Shown here: positions 47,354 through 56,860 of the stretch, piece after piece
Layout: every line of letters starts with the position of its first letter
How positions within the stretch are numbered: the first letter of the stretch is position 1
Assembly: GCA_963810815.1 (NCBI GenBank)
Contig: CAWEPB010000004.1
Span: 248,001-312,000 of the forward strand
Length of the DNA: 64,000 nt
Direction of reading: 5' to 3'
DNA from: CAVQWT01 sp963810815
GTDB lineage: Bacteria; Pseudomonadota; Gammaproteobacteria; Burkholderiales; Casimicrobiaceae
Notes under the pieces: model-generated
Databases searched by the model: none
What the model saw: the letters and a program-made list of their open reading frames with translations, nothing else
Told to the model about the DNA's origin: nothing
Made by a program: the position numbers and the translations under genes

Positions 47354-48853
47354 TCAGCCTTCGCGCGAGACGCGGACGAGCTCGGGCAGCGACGTCGTGC
47401 CGTCGGCGATCCAGCGCGCGCCGTCGCGGCGCAGCGGCGTCATGCCTGCCGCCAGTGCCGCCGCCCGCACCGCGTGCTCGGGGGCGCGATCGTGGATCAG
47501 CCGGCGCATCGGCTCGTCGACGACGAGCAGCTCGTAGATCCCGGTGCGCCCGCGGTACCCCGTCTGCCGGCACGCGGCGCAGCCTTTCGCCGCCCAGGGC
47601 TCGGTCGACGGCGCGAGGCCCAGTCCCGCGAGCAGCTCCGCCTCGCCGGCGGTGGCCGGTGCGCGGGTCCGGCACGCCGGGCACAGCGTGCGCACCAGCC
47701 GCTGGGCGAGCACGCCGAGCAGGCTCGAAGCGAGCAGGTACGGCTCGACCCCCATGTCGGCGAGCCGCGTCACGGCGCTCGACGCGTCGTTGGTGTGCAG
47801 CGTCGCCAGCACCAGGTGACCCGTCAGCGACGCCTGGACGGCGATCTGCGCCGTCTCGAGGTCGCGGATCTCGCCGATCATGATCACGTCGGGATCCTGC
47901 CGCAGGATCGAGCGCAGCGCGCGCGCGAAGTCGAGCTCGATGCGGGCGTTGACCTGCGTCTGCGCGACGCCGTCGAGCGCGTACTCGATCGGGTCCTCGA
48001 CGGTCATCATGTTGGCGCCGCGGCGGTCGAGCCGCGACAGCGCCGCGTACAGCGTCGTCGTCTTGCCGGCGCCGGTGGGGCCGGTGACGAGCACGATGCC
48101 GTGCGGCTCGGCCAGCAGGCGGTCGATGCCGGCGAGCGCCGGCGCGCTCATTCCCAGCACCGCGAGATCGAGCCGCGCGCTGTCCTTGTCGAGCAGGCGC
48201 AGCACGACGCGTTCGCCCGACCCGGTCGGCAGCGTCGACATCCGGACGTCGACCTGCTTGTCGCCGAGCTTCAGCGCGATGCGACCGTCCTGCGGCAGCC
48301 GCCGCTCGGCGATGTCGAGCCCGGCCATGATCTTGAGCCGCGACACGATCGCCGCGTGCAGCGCGCGCGGCGGCTCGAGCACGTCGACGAGCACGCCGTC
48401 GACGCGGAAGCGCACCGACGAGCGCGCCTCGTAGGGCTCGAAGTGGAGATCGGACGCGCGCTCGCGCAGCGCCTGCAGCAGCAGCGCGTTGATCATCCGG
48501 ACGACCGGCGCCTCGCGCCCGCCCTGCTCGAGCAGGTCCTCGGCCTCCGGCAGGTCCTGCATCAGGCGCGCGAGATCGGTTTCGCGCGCGAGGTCGCCGG
48601 ACAGCTGCGCCATCGCCGCGTCGCCGGTGTTGTAGGCGCGGGCGAGTTCGGCGGCGAAGCGCGCGGCGTCGACCGCCTCGGTCTTCACCGGTCGCTGCAG
48701 CACGCGGCGGATTTCCGCGAGGCCGTCGACGGTCGCGTCGGGCCGGGTGAGCACGACGACGACCCCCTGCTCCTCCGCCAGCGGAAGCACGCCGTGCGCG
48801 CGCGCGAACGCGTAGGGAATCGACGCGACGGCGGGGGCGAATCGGGCGGCCAT
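47354..48853 (-). CDS. gspE: Type II secretion ATPase GspE
   Basis: A 499-residue secretion ATPase. An N-terminal GspE domain (~1-120) precedes the core: Walker A GPTGAGKTTTLYA, the Asp box DPDVIMIGEIRD and the His box LVLATLHTNDA. A Zn-binding Cys cluster follows (LCPACRTRA ... GCAACRQTGYRG). ATG 48853. Confidence 0.96.
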   Translation of the reverse strand: MAARFAPAVASIPYAFARAHGVLPLAEEQGVVVVLTRPDATVDGLAEIRRVLQRPVKTEAVDAARFAAELARAYNTGDAAMAQLSGDLARETDLARLMQDLPEAEDLLEQGGREAPVVRMINALLLQALRERASDLHFEPYEARSSVRFRVDGVLVDVLEPPRALHAAIVSRLKIMAGLDIAERRLPQDGRIALKLGDKQVDVRMSTLPTGSGERVVLRLLDKDSARLDLAVLGMSAPALAGIDRLLAEPHGIVLVTGPTGAGKTTTLYAALSRLDRRGANMMTVEDPIEYALDGVAQTQVNARIELDFARALRSILRQDPDVIMIGEIRDLETAQIAVQASLTGHLVLATLHTNDASSAVTRLADMGVEPYLLASSLLGVLAQRLVRTLCPACRTRAPATAGEAELLAGLGLAPSTEPWAAKGCAACRQTGYRGRTGIYELLVVDEPMRRLIHDRAPEHAVRAAALAAGMTPLRRDGARWIADGTTSLPELVRVSREG

Positions 48854-48879
48854 CGGGGCCTCGGCGCGGCGCGCCGGGG

Positions 48880-51078
48880 TCAGGGGCGCCAGCCGGGCGA
48901 CAGCGCGCCCGGTGTTCCGGGTGCCCCCGGGGTGCCGGGCGCGATCGGCGCCGGCCGCTCGCCTTCCGGCAGGTACCAGCCGGGCGGCCACGCCGGCAGC
49001 GGCGACGGTGGCGTCGCCGGCGCCGGGACGGTCGCGCCGGGCGTGCCGGGCATCGTTCCCTCGGGCGGCAGCGTCGGCTGCACCGGGTCGTCCCAGAACG
49101 GCCGCTCGCCGGGATTCATCCGCCGCTGCTCGCCCTCCAGATAGCGGTAGCGCTCCGAAGTGATCTCGCGGCCGTCGGCGCCGTTGCGCACGACGGTGGG
49201 CTTGATGAAGATCATCAGGTTGGTCTTCTCGCGCTTGCGGGCGTCGTAGCGGAACAGCTGGCCGACCAACGGAATGTCGCCGGCGACCGGGACCTTGTCG
49301 GTCCCGTCGGTCAGCCGGTCCTCGATCAGGCCGCCGAGCACGACGATCTGGCTGTCGTCGATGACGACCGAGGACTCGAGCGAGCGCTTGGACAGGACGA
49401 TGCCGGTCGTCGACGAGACGTCCTGGATCCGCGACACCTCCTGGTAGATCACCAGCCGCACCGTGCCGCCTTCGGTGATCTGCGGCTTCACCCGCAGCAC
49501 GATGCCGATGTCGCGGCGCTCGATGGTCTGGAACGGGGTCACCGTCGCCGTATTGCCGGTGTTGGCGTATTGGCCGGTGACGAACGGGACGTTCTGCCCG
49601 ACGACGATGCGCGCCTCCTCGTTGTCGAGCGTCAGCAGCGTCGGCGTCGACAGGATGTTGGCGTTGATCTGCGTCTCCAGCGCCCGTGCGAGGAACGCGA
49701 GGTTGGTGATGGTGCCGAGCCCCGGGATCGTCAGCGTGCCGCGGATGACGCCGAGGTTGAGGCCCTGCCCCAGCGCGCCCAGGTTGATGGCGCCGTCGAT
49801 GATGTTGGCGCCGCCGCCACGGCTGCCGAAGTTGGTGCCGCCGATCACCCGGGTCTGCGTCGACGTCGTGCCCGACAGCGCCTGCCACTGGATGCCGAAC
49901 TCGGCCGCCTTGTCGGCCGCAACCTCGACGATCAGCGCCTCGACGAACACCTGGGCGCGCCGGACGTCGAGCTTGTCGATCACCGTCCGCAGGTTGTTGT
50001 AGACCGGCTCCGGCGCCATGATGATCAGCGCGTTGTTGGCGGTGTCGGCCTGGATCGTCACGCCGCCGGCGGAGAAGCCGCCGCCCGCCGCCGTCGGCGC
50101 GCTGCCCGACAGCGGCGCCGTCGCCTGCGGACTGGCACTGGCCATGGCGCCGCCGACCGTGGGGACCGGTGCCGCCGCGGCGACGGTGCCGCCGGCCAGG
50201 GTGGTCGTGTCCGCCCCGGTCAGCAGCGCGCGCAGCGTCTGCGCGACCCGCGCGGCGTCGGCATTCTTGAGATAGACGATGAACATGTTGCCGCCGGCGC
50301 GACCCGGCGTGTCGAGCTGCTCGATCAGCTGGCGCACCCGGGCGACGCGTCCCGGGTTGTCGGAACGCACGACGATGGAGTTCGAGCGCGCGTCGGCGAC
50401 GATGGCGATGCGCTGCTGCGGGTCGCCGGCGCCGCCCGGCCCGCTCCCCGCGGCCTGGTCGACCAGCAGCCGGTTGAGCATCGGCACCAGGTCGAGCGCG
50501 GATGCGTGGCGCACCGGCACCAGCACCGGGTCGCCGCCGGGCGGCTGGTCGAGCGTCGCGATGAGGCGGTCGAGCCGGCGCAGGTTGTCGGCGTAGTCGG
50601 TGATGATCAGCGCGTTGCTTCCCGGAAGCGCGGCGATGGTGTTGTTCGGCGCGATCAGCGGGCGCAGGACGTTGACCAGCGACGCCGCCGACTCGTAGCG
50701 CAGCTGGACGACCTGGGTGACGATGCGGTCGCCGGAACCGGCGCCGACGGCGCCGCGGTGGACCGCCCCGCCCTGCAGCTTGGCGTCGGCCTCGGGGACG
50801 ATGCGGACGACGCCGTCGGACTCGACGGCGGTGAAGCCCTGCATCCGCAGCGCCGACAGCAGCGTCGGGTAGACGAGCGAGCGCGCCACCGGCCGCGCCG
50901 AGACGATGTTGACCGTGCCCTTGACCTTCGGATCGACGATGAAGCTCTTGCCGGTGATCTCGGCGATCGCCTTGACGACGGCGTCGATGTCGGCGTTGAC
51001 GAAATTGAGCGTGACGGCGTCGTCGGCCGCGGGCGCGGCCGGCGCGCAGGCGAGCAGGGCGAGGAGCGCCGGGAGCAT
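48880..51078 (-). CDS. gspD: Type II secretion outer membrane secretin GspD
   Basis: A secretin of 732 residues. A signal sequence (LPALLALLACAPAAPA) is followed by N0-N3 domains (VTLNFVNADIDAVVKAIAE, VVQLRYESAASLVNVLRP) and the secretin pore (VFVEALIVEVAADKAAEFG, VPFVTGQYANTG, VPVAGDIPLVGQLF). A Pro/Gly-rich tail with repeated PGTPGA units ends it. ATG 51078 is used; TTG 51144 would add a basic n-region. The remaining gsp genes are not in the window. Confidence 0.95.
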   Translation of the reverse strand: MLPALLALLACAPAAPAADDAVTLNFVNADIDAVVKAIAEITGKSFIVDPKVKGTVNIVSARPVARSLVYPTLLSALRMQGFTAVESDGVVRIVPEADAKLQGGAVHRGAVGAGSGDRIVTQVVQLRYESAASLVNVLRPLIAPNNTIAALPGSNALIITDYADNLRRLDRLIATLDQPPGGDPVLVPVRHASALDLVPMLNRLLVDQAAGSGPGGAGDPQQRIAIVADARSNSIVVRSDNPGRVARVRQLIEQLDTPGRAGGNMFIVYLKNADAARVAQTLRALLTGADTTTLAGGTVAAAAPVPTVGGAMASASPQATAPLSGSAPTAAGGGFSAGGVTIQADTANNALIIMAPEPVYNNLRTVIDKLDVRRAQVFVEALIVEVAADKAAEFGIQWQALSGTTSTQTRVIGGTNFGSRGGGANIIDGAINLGALGQGLNLGVIRGTLTIPGLGTITNLAFLARALETQINANILSTPTLLTLDNEEARIVVGQNVPFVTGQYANTGNTATVTPFQTIERRDIGIVLRVKPQITEGGTVRLVIYQEVSRIQDVSSTTGIVLSKRSLESSVVIDDSQIVVLGGLIEDRLTDGTDKVPVAGDIPLVGQLFRYDARKREKTNLMIFIKPTVVRNGADGREITSERYRYLEGEQRRMNPGERPFWDDPVQPTLPPEGTMPGTPGATVPAPATPPSPLPAWPPGWYLPEGERPAPIAPGTPGAPGTPGALSPGWRP

Positions 51079-51406
51079 CCAGGCGCGGGGGCGGGCGACC
51101 GCCCGGCGGAGCGCGAGACGGCAGCGGAACGCGATATTCTGCAAGCGGTCAGTCCGGTCGGTCGCGCGGGGCCCCCGGTGCGGCGGAGCGGTCGTCCCGG
51201 GCGCGCGAAACTTCGAAGAAACTGCGCGAAAACACGTCGTGAGGCGATTTTCGCCGCCAACAGTCGGTTTGACGATAATAGCATGCGAGTTTGAGCCTGG
51301 CCGGGGCGTCGCCGCGGCACGATCGGGGCAAAACCCGCGACGGATGAATCCGGATCGGGGGTTCGCCGCGTCCAACTGTCGAGCCCACACCCTTCCCGGA
51401 GTCCAC

Positions 51407-52263
51407 GTGTCCGCACCCTCGAACCTGACGTCCGTCGCCGCCTCGGCCCTCCCCCGCCGCCTGATCGTCGGCGGCGCCTTCCTCGTCGGCCTTGCCGCCG
51501 CGATCCTCCCGGACACCCCCCCGGCCGCCGCCCAGGGGCCGAAGGCCGAGGCCCAGGGGCTGAAGGCCGAAGCCACGATCACCGACGACGCCGGCAAGAC
51601 CGTCACCATCACCGCGGGCCCGCGGGGCGTCGAAACGAAGGTCGAAGCGGCGTCCCGTCCCCCCCGGCCCCGCCGGCCCCCGACGCGACCGCCACCGACC
51701 CCGACCAGCCGGCCGTCGTCATCGAGAAGAAGCGCAAGCGCGTCCACGTCGGCATCGGCGGCGACCGCGAATTCGACTCGTTCAACGAGCTGGTCGAGAC
51801 GGAGCCGTGGCTCGCCGGACTGATCTTCATGAGCGTGACGTTCGTCTTCCTGGTGCCGCTGCTGATCATCGTCCTGGTCATCTGGTACAAGATGCGCAAG
51901 ACGCGCATGCTCAACGAAACGATGGTCAGGCTGGCGGAGAAGGGGATGGTGCCGGCGGGCGAGGCGATGCAGGCGATCGCCGGCAATCGGCAGGCCGACT
52001 ACATCGCGACCGCCGGGTCGACGGCACCGCTGCTGGAGCAGGCGCGCGCCGTGCGCAAGCGCGCCGCGTGGTCGGACCTGCGCAAGGGGATCATCATGAC
52101 GGCGATCGGGCTGGGCCTGACCTTCTTTTCGATGCTCGACGACGGCTCGCCCAACGGGCTCGGCCTGGTGCTGCTGTTCGTCGGCCTCGGTTACGTGATC
52201 CTGTGGTGGTTCGAGGAGCGGCAGCTGCCGGCGTCCCCGGCCGGCCCCTCGTCCGGCGCGTGA
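51407..52263 (+). pseudogene. DUF6249-type membrane protein, frameshifted in a C7 run
   Basis: The N-terminal half starts at GTG 51407 (CGGAG site), with a signal-like helix (LIVGGAFLVGLAAAILP) and an Ala/Lys-rich region. The C-terminal half (VVIEKKRKRVHVGIGGD, three membrane helices, ETMVRLAEKGMVPAGEAM) is in the next frame. Adding one C to the C7 run at 51659-51665 joins them (RPPPAPPAPDATATDPD) to give 285 residues. The 262-bp divergent gap to gspD has AT-rich GATAAT (51274-51279) and, on the minus strand, TATTAT (51275-51280) as possible -10 elements. Confidence 0.75.
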
Positions 52264-52312
52264 GCCGATGCGTGAATCCGCATCGCACCGGCGGGAAGGC
52301 TGACCCGCGCCG

Positions 52313-52909
52313 ATGGCGCCCCCGGCCGTCGCCGATGCCGAGCTCATCGCGCGGGTCGTCGTCCAGGACGACCGGCACGCGTTCTCGGAGCTGGTGCGCC
52401 GCTACCAGTCGCAGGTCCGCGCGACGCTGCGGCGGATGACGGCCGGCAACCACGCCCTCGCCGACGATCTCGCCCAGGAGACCTTCTTGCTCGCCTACCG
52501 CAACCTGAAGTCGTTCCGGCACGAGGCGCGGTTCACGACCTGGCTGCACCGGATCGCGACCAACGCCTTCCTCGCCGACGCGCGCAAGCGCAAGGAGGAA
52601 CTGCTCGGCGATCGCGACGCCGAAGTCCTCGACGACGAGGACCGCGGCACGGACGACGCCGGGGGGGCGGCCGAGGGGCACGAGCGCGCGGCGTCGCTGA
52701 AGCTCGACCTCGAGCGCGCGATGGCCACCCTTTCCGAGGCCGAGCGGGCGGCGATCGTCCAGTGCTACCATAACGACCTGACGCACGAGGAGGCCGCCTA
52801 CGTGCTGAACTGCCCGGTCGGGACGGTCAAGACGCACATCCTGCGCGCCCGGCAGAAGCTCAAGCTGCGCCTCGCCGCGTGGGACCCCGAACCGGACACC
52901 GCCGCATGA
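52313..52909 (+). CDS. ECF-type RNA polymerase sigma factor
   Basis: A 198-residue sigma factor. Region 2 is FSELVRRYQSQVRATLRRM ... DLAQETFLLAYRNL with FTTWLHRIATNAFLADARK; region 4 is LSEAERAAIVQCYHNDLTHEEAAYVLN then GTVKTHILRARQKLK. The linker is acidic (LDDEDRGTDDAGG). It overlaps the next gene by ATGA, the usual link to a regulator. Confidence 0.93.
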   Translation: MAPPAVADAELIARVVVQDDRHAFSELVRRYQSQVRATLRRMTAGNHALADDLAQETFLLAYRNLKSFRHEARFTTWLHRIATNAFLADARKRKEELLGDRDAEVLDDEDRGTDDAGGAAEGHERAASLKLDLERAMATLSEAERAAIVQCYHNDLTHEEAAYVLNCPVGTVKTHILRARQKLKLRLAAWDPEPDTAA

Positions 52910-53277
52910 ACTCGGAGCTGCCGATGGACCCCTCCCGCTCCGGCGAACCCGCCGACTGGCTCGACGCCGCGCTCGCCGCGGACGGCGCCGCGCACCGCGA
53001 CGGCTATCTCGACGACGCGGGGTTCACCGCGCGCCTGATGGCCGCGCTGCCGGCGCCCGCCACCCTTCCGGCGTGGCGCAAGCCGGCATTGTCGGTGCTC
53101 TGGGCGGCGGCCGGACTGGGGGCCGCGCTCGCGCTGCCGACCGCCGCGAGCGACGTCGCGCGCGAACTGTTCCGGCTGGCCGCGCACCCGGTGTCGCTGC
53201 TCGAGATCGCCGCCGCGATCGCGGCGCTGGGCGCGATCAGCTGGGCCGGCGCGGCCTACGTGCTGCGGCAGGACTGA
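52906..53277 (+). CDS. Small membrane protein after ECF sigma factor, possible anti-sigma
   Basis: A 123-residue protein with a soluble N-terminal half (SGEPADWLDAALAADGAAHR, FTARLMAALPAP) and one or two hydrophobic helices (ALSVLWAAAGLGAALALP; LLEIAAAIAALGAISWAG). Its start overlaps the sigma factor stop. Topology and position suggest anti-sigma function; no ZAS-type HxxxCxxC motif is seen. Inference only. Confidence 0.75.
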   Translation: MNSELPMDPSRSGEPADWLDAALAADGAAHRDGYLDDAGFTARLMAALPAPATLPAWRKPALSVLWAAAGLGAALALPTAASDVARELFRLAAHPVSLLEIAAAIAALGAISWAGAAYVLRQD

Positions 53278-53325
53278 CCCCCCCCGACCCATCGCATCGC
53301 GCCGCGCGCGGCGCGGCAGGAATGG

Positions 53326-53356
53326 AACGGCCGCCCGGAGGCGGCCGTTTTCGTTG
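53326..53356. terminator. Intrinsic terminator between convergent operons
   Basis: Arms 53326-53335 (aacggccgcc) and 53340-53349 (ggcggccgtt) make a perfect 10-bp stem with loop cgga, followed by ttcgtt on the plus strand. It ends the sigma operon and may also serve tonB from the other side. Confidence 0.75.
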
Positions 53357-53381
53357 CGGGCGACGCGGCGCGCCGCGGCGG

Positions 53382-54038
53382 TCACTCGAGCCTGAACCCG
53401 ACCTGCACCGTCGCGTAGTACTTCTCGCCTTCGGCCTTGCACTTCCAGTTCATCAGCGCGTCACGGGTGGCGCGGTCGAATACCTTCGGCGGGTCGGCGG
53501 AGACGATCTTCACGTCCATCACGTTGCCCTTCTCGTCGATCTGCATCAGCACGTTGACCTCGCCCTTGTCGACGCCGGCGCGGCGCGCCTCGCGCGGGAA
53601 GGTGGGCTTTTCCATCTCGTGGCAGGAAACGCCCTGCCGGACCGCCGGCTTCGCCGCCACCGGCGCGGGAGGCGCCTGCACCACCGGCGGCGGCGCGATC
53701 ACGTGCGGTTCCGTCGGGGCCGCGGTCGTCGTCGCCGAGATCACCGGCGCCTCGGTCGTGGTCGCGACCGGGATGTCCGGCGGCGGCACGTAGGTTTCCT
53801 GCGGCGCCTGCGTCTTCGGCTGCTCGACCACCTTCTTCGGCGGCGGGGGCGGGGGCGGCGGCGGCGGCGCCTTGATTTCCTCGATGATCGTCGCCGACAA
53901 CGGCTTCTTGATCACCTCGACCGCCTTGCGCGCCAGACCGGTCACCATCGCGTAGATGATCAGCAGGTGCAGCAGAACGACGAACGTGATCCCGATGAGG
54001 TGCCGGGCCGGGTCTCGCTGTTGCCGTGCGTAATCCAT
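53382..54038 (-). CDS. tonB: Energy transducer TonB
   Basis: A 218-residue protein with an N-terminal anchor helix (HLIGITFVVLLHLLIIYAMV), a periplasm-spanning Pro-rich stretch (a run of about ten Pro then KKVVEQPK) and a C-terminal TonB domain (KPTFPREARRAGVDKGEVNV ... TRDALMNWKCKA). It transmits proton-motive energy from ExbB/ExbD to outer membrane receptors. It is last in the exbB-exbD-exbD-tonB order. Confidence 0.94.
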   Translation of the reverse strand: MDYARQQRDPARHLIGITFVVLLHLLIIYAMVTGLARKAVEVIKKPLSATIIEEIKAPPPPPPPPPPKKVVEQPKTQAPQETYVPPPDIPVATTTEAPVISATTTAAPTEPHVIAPPPVVQAPPAPVAAKPAVRQGVSCHEMEKPTFPREARRAGVDKGEVNVLMQIDEKGNVMDVKIVSADPPKVFDRATRDALMNWKCKAEGEKYYATVQVGFRLE

Positions 54039-54084
54039 GTCTTGTTGACTCCGTTGCCTGCGCGATGCGCCGGCCGGCGGCGGG

Positions 54085-54516
54085 CTATTCGATGAACTGC
54101 TCGCTGCCGACGATGCCGATCTTGGTCAGGCCCAGCCGCTGCGCCGACACCATCACCGCGGCGACCACGTCGTACTTGGCCGCCCGGTCGGGACGCAGGT
54201 GCAGCTCCGGCTGGACTTCCTGCGTCGCGGCGAGCTTGAGCTTCTCCTCGAGCGCCGCGCGATCGGGAACGAGCTCGCCGTTCCAGTACATCTGGCTCGT
54301 GCCGTCGATGTCGAGCTTCACCACCTCGGGCTTGACCAGCGGCGGCGGCGGATTGCCGACCGGCATGTTCAGGTTGACCGAGTGCAGCTGGATCGGGATG
54401 GTGATGATCAGCATGATCAGCAGCACCAGCATCACGTCGATCAGCGGCGTGGTGTTGATCTCGATCATGACGTCCGGTTCACCCGAGCCGCTGCCCGTGC
54501 CGACGTTCATGCTCAT
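54085..54516 (-). CDS. exbD: Biopolymer transport protein ExbD (second copy)
   Basis: A 143-residue protein. The single helix (VMLVLLIMLIITIPIQL) has the conserved Asp just before it (TTPLIDVML), the proton-carrying residue. A periplasmic domain follows (ELHLRPDRAAKYDVVAAVM). It lies 36 bases after the other exbD. Two ExbD paralogues in one operon is a known arrangement. Confidence 0.94.
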   Translation of the reverse strand: MSMNVGTGSGSGEPDVMIEINTTPLIDVMLVLLIMLIITIPIQLHSVNLNMPVGNPPPPLVKPEVVKLDIDGTSQMYWNGELVPDRAALEEKLKLAATQEVQPELHLRPDRAAKYDVVAAVMVSAQRLGLTKIGIVGSEQFIE

Positions 54517-54552
54517 GTTCGAATCCTCAGGATGGCACCGCGAGGCGGCGCA

Positions 54553-54984
54553 TCAGCCGCCGCGGACCGGCGGCTCGGTGATGAAGCCGACCTTGGCGAT
54601 CCCCGCCCGCTGGCACGCGTAGATGATGCGCCCCACCGATTCGTAGTTCGCCCCGCCGTCGCCGCGGATCTGGACTTCCGGCTGCGGCGTCAGCACCGAC
54701 ACCTTCTTCAGCCGGTCGATCAGCGCCGCGGTGGTCGGGATCCGCAGGTCGTTCCAGAAGATGCCGCCCGCGACGTCGACCGAGATCGTGATGTTCTCCG
54801 GCTTGGTCTCGCGGATCTCGTTGGTCTCTTTCGGCAGGTTCACCGGGATCGACGTCGTCACGACCGGCACCGTGATCAGGAAGATGATCAGCAGCACCAG
54901 CATGACGTCGACGAGCGGCGTGGTGTTGATCGCCGAGACGACTTCGTCCTCGTCGCCCTCGGACTGGCCGACGGTCATCGCCAT
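54553..54984 (-). CDS. exbD: Biopolymer transport protein ExbD (first copy)
   Basis: A 143-residue ExbD paralogue with the motif INTTPLVDVMLVLLIIFLIT and periplasmic domain PEVQIRGDGGANYESVGRII. It differs clearly from the second copy in its periplasmic half, so the two may form a mixed complex. It starts three bases after exbB. Confidence 0.94.
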   Translation of the reverse strand: MAMTVGQSEGDEDEVVSAINTTPLVDVMLVLLIIFLITVPVVTTSIPVNLPKETNEIRETKPENITISVDVAGGIFWNDLRIPTTAALIDRLKKVSVLTPQPEVQIRGDGGANYESVGRIIYACQRAGIAKVGFITEPPVRGG

Positions 54985-54987
54985 GGC

Positions 54988-55863
54988 TCAGCCCTTGGCG
55001 GCGGACTTGGGCGCGGACAGCAGGACCGCGTGCAGATCGGCGCCGAAGCTGCGCACGCGCTCCATCGCCGCCTTGTTGCGGCGGACCAGCCAGTTGTACC
55101 CGAGCACGGCGGGAACCGCGACGGCGAGGCCGATCGCCGTCATGATCAGCGCCTCGCCGACGGGGCCGGCGACCTTGTCGATCGACGCCTGGCCGGCGAT
55201 GCCGATCGCGGTCAGCGCGTGGTAGATGCCCCAGACCGTTCCGAACAGGCCGACGAACGGGGCGGTCGAACCGACGGTGGCCAGGAACGCGAGGCCGTCC
55301 TGCATGCGGCTGCCGACGTTGTCGATCGCACGCTGGATCGACATCGACATCCAGTCGTTCAGGTTGACGCTGCCGAGCAGCCCGGTGTGCTTGTTCGAAG
55401 CCTCGAGCCCTGATTCGGCGATGAACCGGAACGGGCTGGTCTTCTTCAGGCCGTCGGCGCCCTGCCGGACCGACGGGGCGGCCCAGAAGGTCTTCTCGGC
55501 CGCGCGCGCCTGCCTGCCCAGCTTGTACTGCTCGTAGATCTTGGTGACGATGATGTACCAGCTGCCGATCGACATGATCACCAGGATCGTCAGCGTCGCC
55601 TTGGCGACCGCGTCCGAGGTCCGCCACAGCGATTCGAGGCCGTAGGGGTTGTCGACGACTTCGGTGGTCCGTCCGGCCTTCGCCGCCGGGGCCGCGGCCT
55701 TCGGCGCCTCGGCCACCGGTGCCGCCGGCGTGTCGGCCGCCGGCGCGGTGGCAGCCGGGGCGGCGGGCTGCGCCTGCGCCTGCACGGCCGGCGTAACAAC
55801 CGCCGCGGCGGCGGCGATGAGCATGACCGCAGCCAGCGCGGCCAGACGGGCGTTCTTCAACAT
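54988..55863 (-). CDS. exbB: MotA/TolQ/ExbB proton channel protein
   Basis: A 291-residue protein. A signal-like N-terminus (LAALAAVMLIAAAAAVVTPA) is followed by an Ala/Pro-rich stretch to ~75 and then three membrane helices: LTILVIMSIGSWYIIVTKIY, and LAFLATVGSTAPFVGLFGTVWGIYHAL with EALIMTAIGLAVAVPAVLGY. The N-terminal extension is longer than in E. coli ExbB but is common in operons with two exbD genes. ATG 55863. Confidence 0.94.
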   Translation of the reverse strand: MLKNARLAALAAVMLIAAAAAVVTPAVQAQAQPAAPAATAPAADTPAAPVAEAPKAAAPAAKAGRTTEVVDNPYGLESLWRTSDAVAKATLTILVIMSIGSWYIIVTKIYEQYKLGRQARAAEKTFWAAPSVRQGADGLKKTSPFRFIAESGLEASNKHTGLLGSVNLNDWMSMSIQRAIDNVGSRMQDGLAFLATVGSTAPFVGLFGTVWGIYHALTAIGIAGQASIDKVAGPVGEALIMTAIGLAVAVPAVLGYNWLVRRNKAAMERVRSFGADLHAVLLSAPKSAAKG

Positions 55864-56106
55864 GTTGTCTCCAGGCAGATGAGTGTTCGGTCTGAAAGAT
55901 GGCACGGGTCCGGCGGACTCGACCGGCGCGTCCGGCGACCTGGGGTCACCGGCAACGCCGGGCGGACAGCGGGACGCGGACCCGGTACTCCGGATGCCTC
56001 CGGCGTTCGCCTTCGCCGACCCGGGGGCTGACACCCGAAAACCGGTGTCTCCGGAACTCCGCCTCACGGTGAATCGTCGAGCCGGGCGCGCAAACGCCAA
56101 AACGGA

Positions 56107-56159
56107 TTGGCCCCACCGGAGGCGGGGCCAAACTTTCGTCGCAAAGTCGCGGAATTTTA
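56107..56159 (-). promoter_or_regulatory. Candidate promoter and 5'-UTR hairpin of exbB
   Basis: Minus-strand TAAAAT (56154-56159) is a possible -10; no good -35 is seen. About 20 bases downstream an 8-bp perfect stem (ttggcccc 56107-56114 / ggggccaa 56124-56131) lies in a leader of about 290 bases. The rest of 55864-56483 shows no gene I can support and no cobalamin riboswitch motif. Confidence 0.4.
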
Positions 56160-56483
56160 CACAAATCCGTCGAAAAGTCCACCGCCGGATTAGAGCCAAC
56201 ACTCTGGAAAACGACCTGCGGATGGCGGGCTGACGGCACCGCGGGCGGGCCTCGCCGGCACGACGCTCCGGTGCGCGGGTGCATTTCGTCCGCCGTCGCG
56301 CGCTTTCGTCCCCGCGACCGTCGCCTTCGTCGCATCGGTCTTGAGGGTGCGGCGAACGCGGCCCAGGATTCGCACTGTCACCCCGGCGACGGACCGGTGC
56401 GCCGACGACCCGGCGCCTGAATCCGCCGCCACCGTTCGCCGCATCCAACGGGTGAACGGGCACCACCAAACAGGAGATCGGTC

Positions 56484-56783
56484 ATGAAGCGCTACCAATT
56501 CCCGACGCCCCGCCTCGCCTTCGGCATCGCCGCGGTCGCGCTGACGGCGCTCACGCTGACGGTGTCGCTGGTCGTCCCGGCGAACCTCGAGGTCGCGCCC
56601 GACGCGCGGTCCATCGTGGCAACCGCGGTGGCAACCCCGGCGGCAACCCGGGCGGCAACCGAGTCCGACCGCACCGAGATGGTCGTCACCACGTCGCGCA
56701 TCGAGGTCGTCGCGACCCGCACGCCGACGACCGCCGCGACGCCCGTGGTGGTCACGACGTCGGGGCGCCGGCACCAGGTCTGA
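56484..56783 (+). CDS. Small exported protein, unknown
   Basis: A 99-residue protein with an AGGAG site just before ATG 56484. It has a signal or anchor helix (LAFGIAAVALTALTLTVSLVV) followed by a Thr/Val/Ala-rich region with four 4-residue repeats (VATA, VATP, AATR, AATE). Not recognised. It is on the opposite strand from its neighbours. Confidence 0.65.
   Translation: MKRYQFPTPRLAFGIAAVALTALTLTVSLVVPANLEVAPDARSIVATAVATPAATRAATESDRTEMVVTTSRIEVVATRTPTTAATPVVVTTSGRRHQV
56616..56663. repeat. Four 12-bp tandem repeats
   Basis: The unit gYggcaaccNNg is repeated at 56616, 56628, 56640 and 56652, in frame in the small exported protein gene. Copy-number change would preserve the frame. Confidence 0.8.
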
Positions 56784-56860
56784 CGGGCGCCACGCCCGGC
56801 TTTGGCCGGGCAATCGGCCGGGACACGCGCGACGCCGCGCGGCGTCCCCGGCGGCGACCG

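Noticed and set aside
51659..51823. Reading the DUF6249-type N-terminal frame on to its stop at 51823
   Set aside because: After the C7 run the frame becomes Arg/Ser/Pro-only, whereas the next frame gives VVIEKKRKRVHVG and joins a conserved membrane domain.
55864..56160. Cobalamin riboswitch in the exbB leader
   Set aside because: The conserved B12-box bases were looked for on the minus strand and not found.
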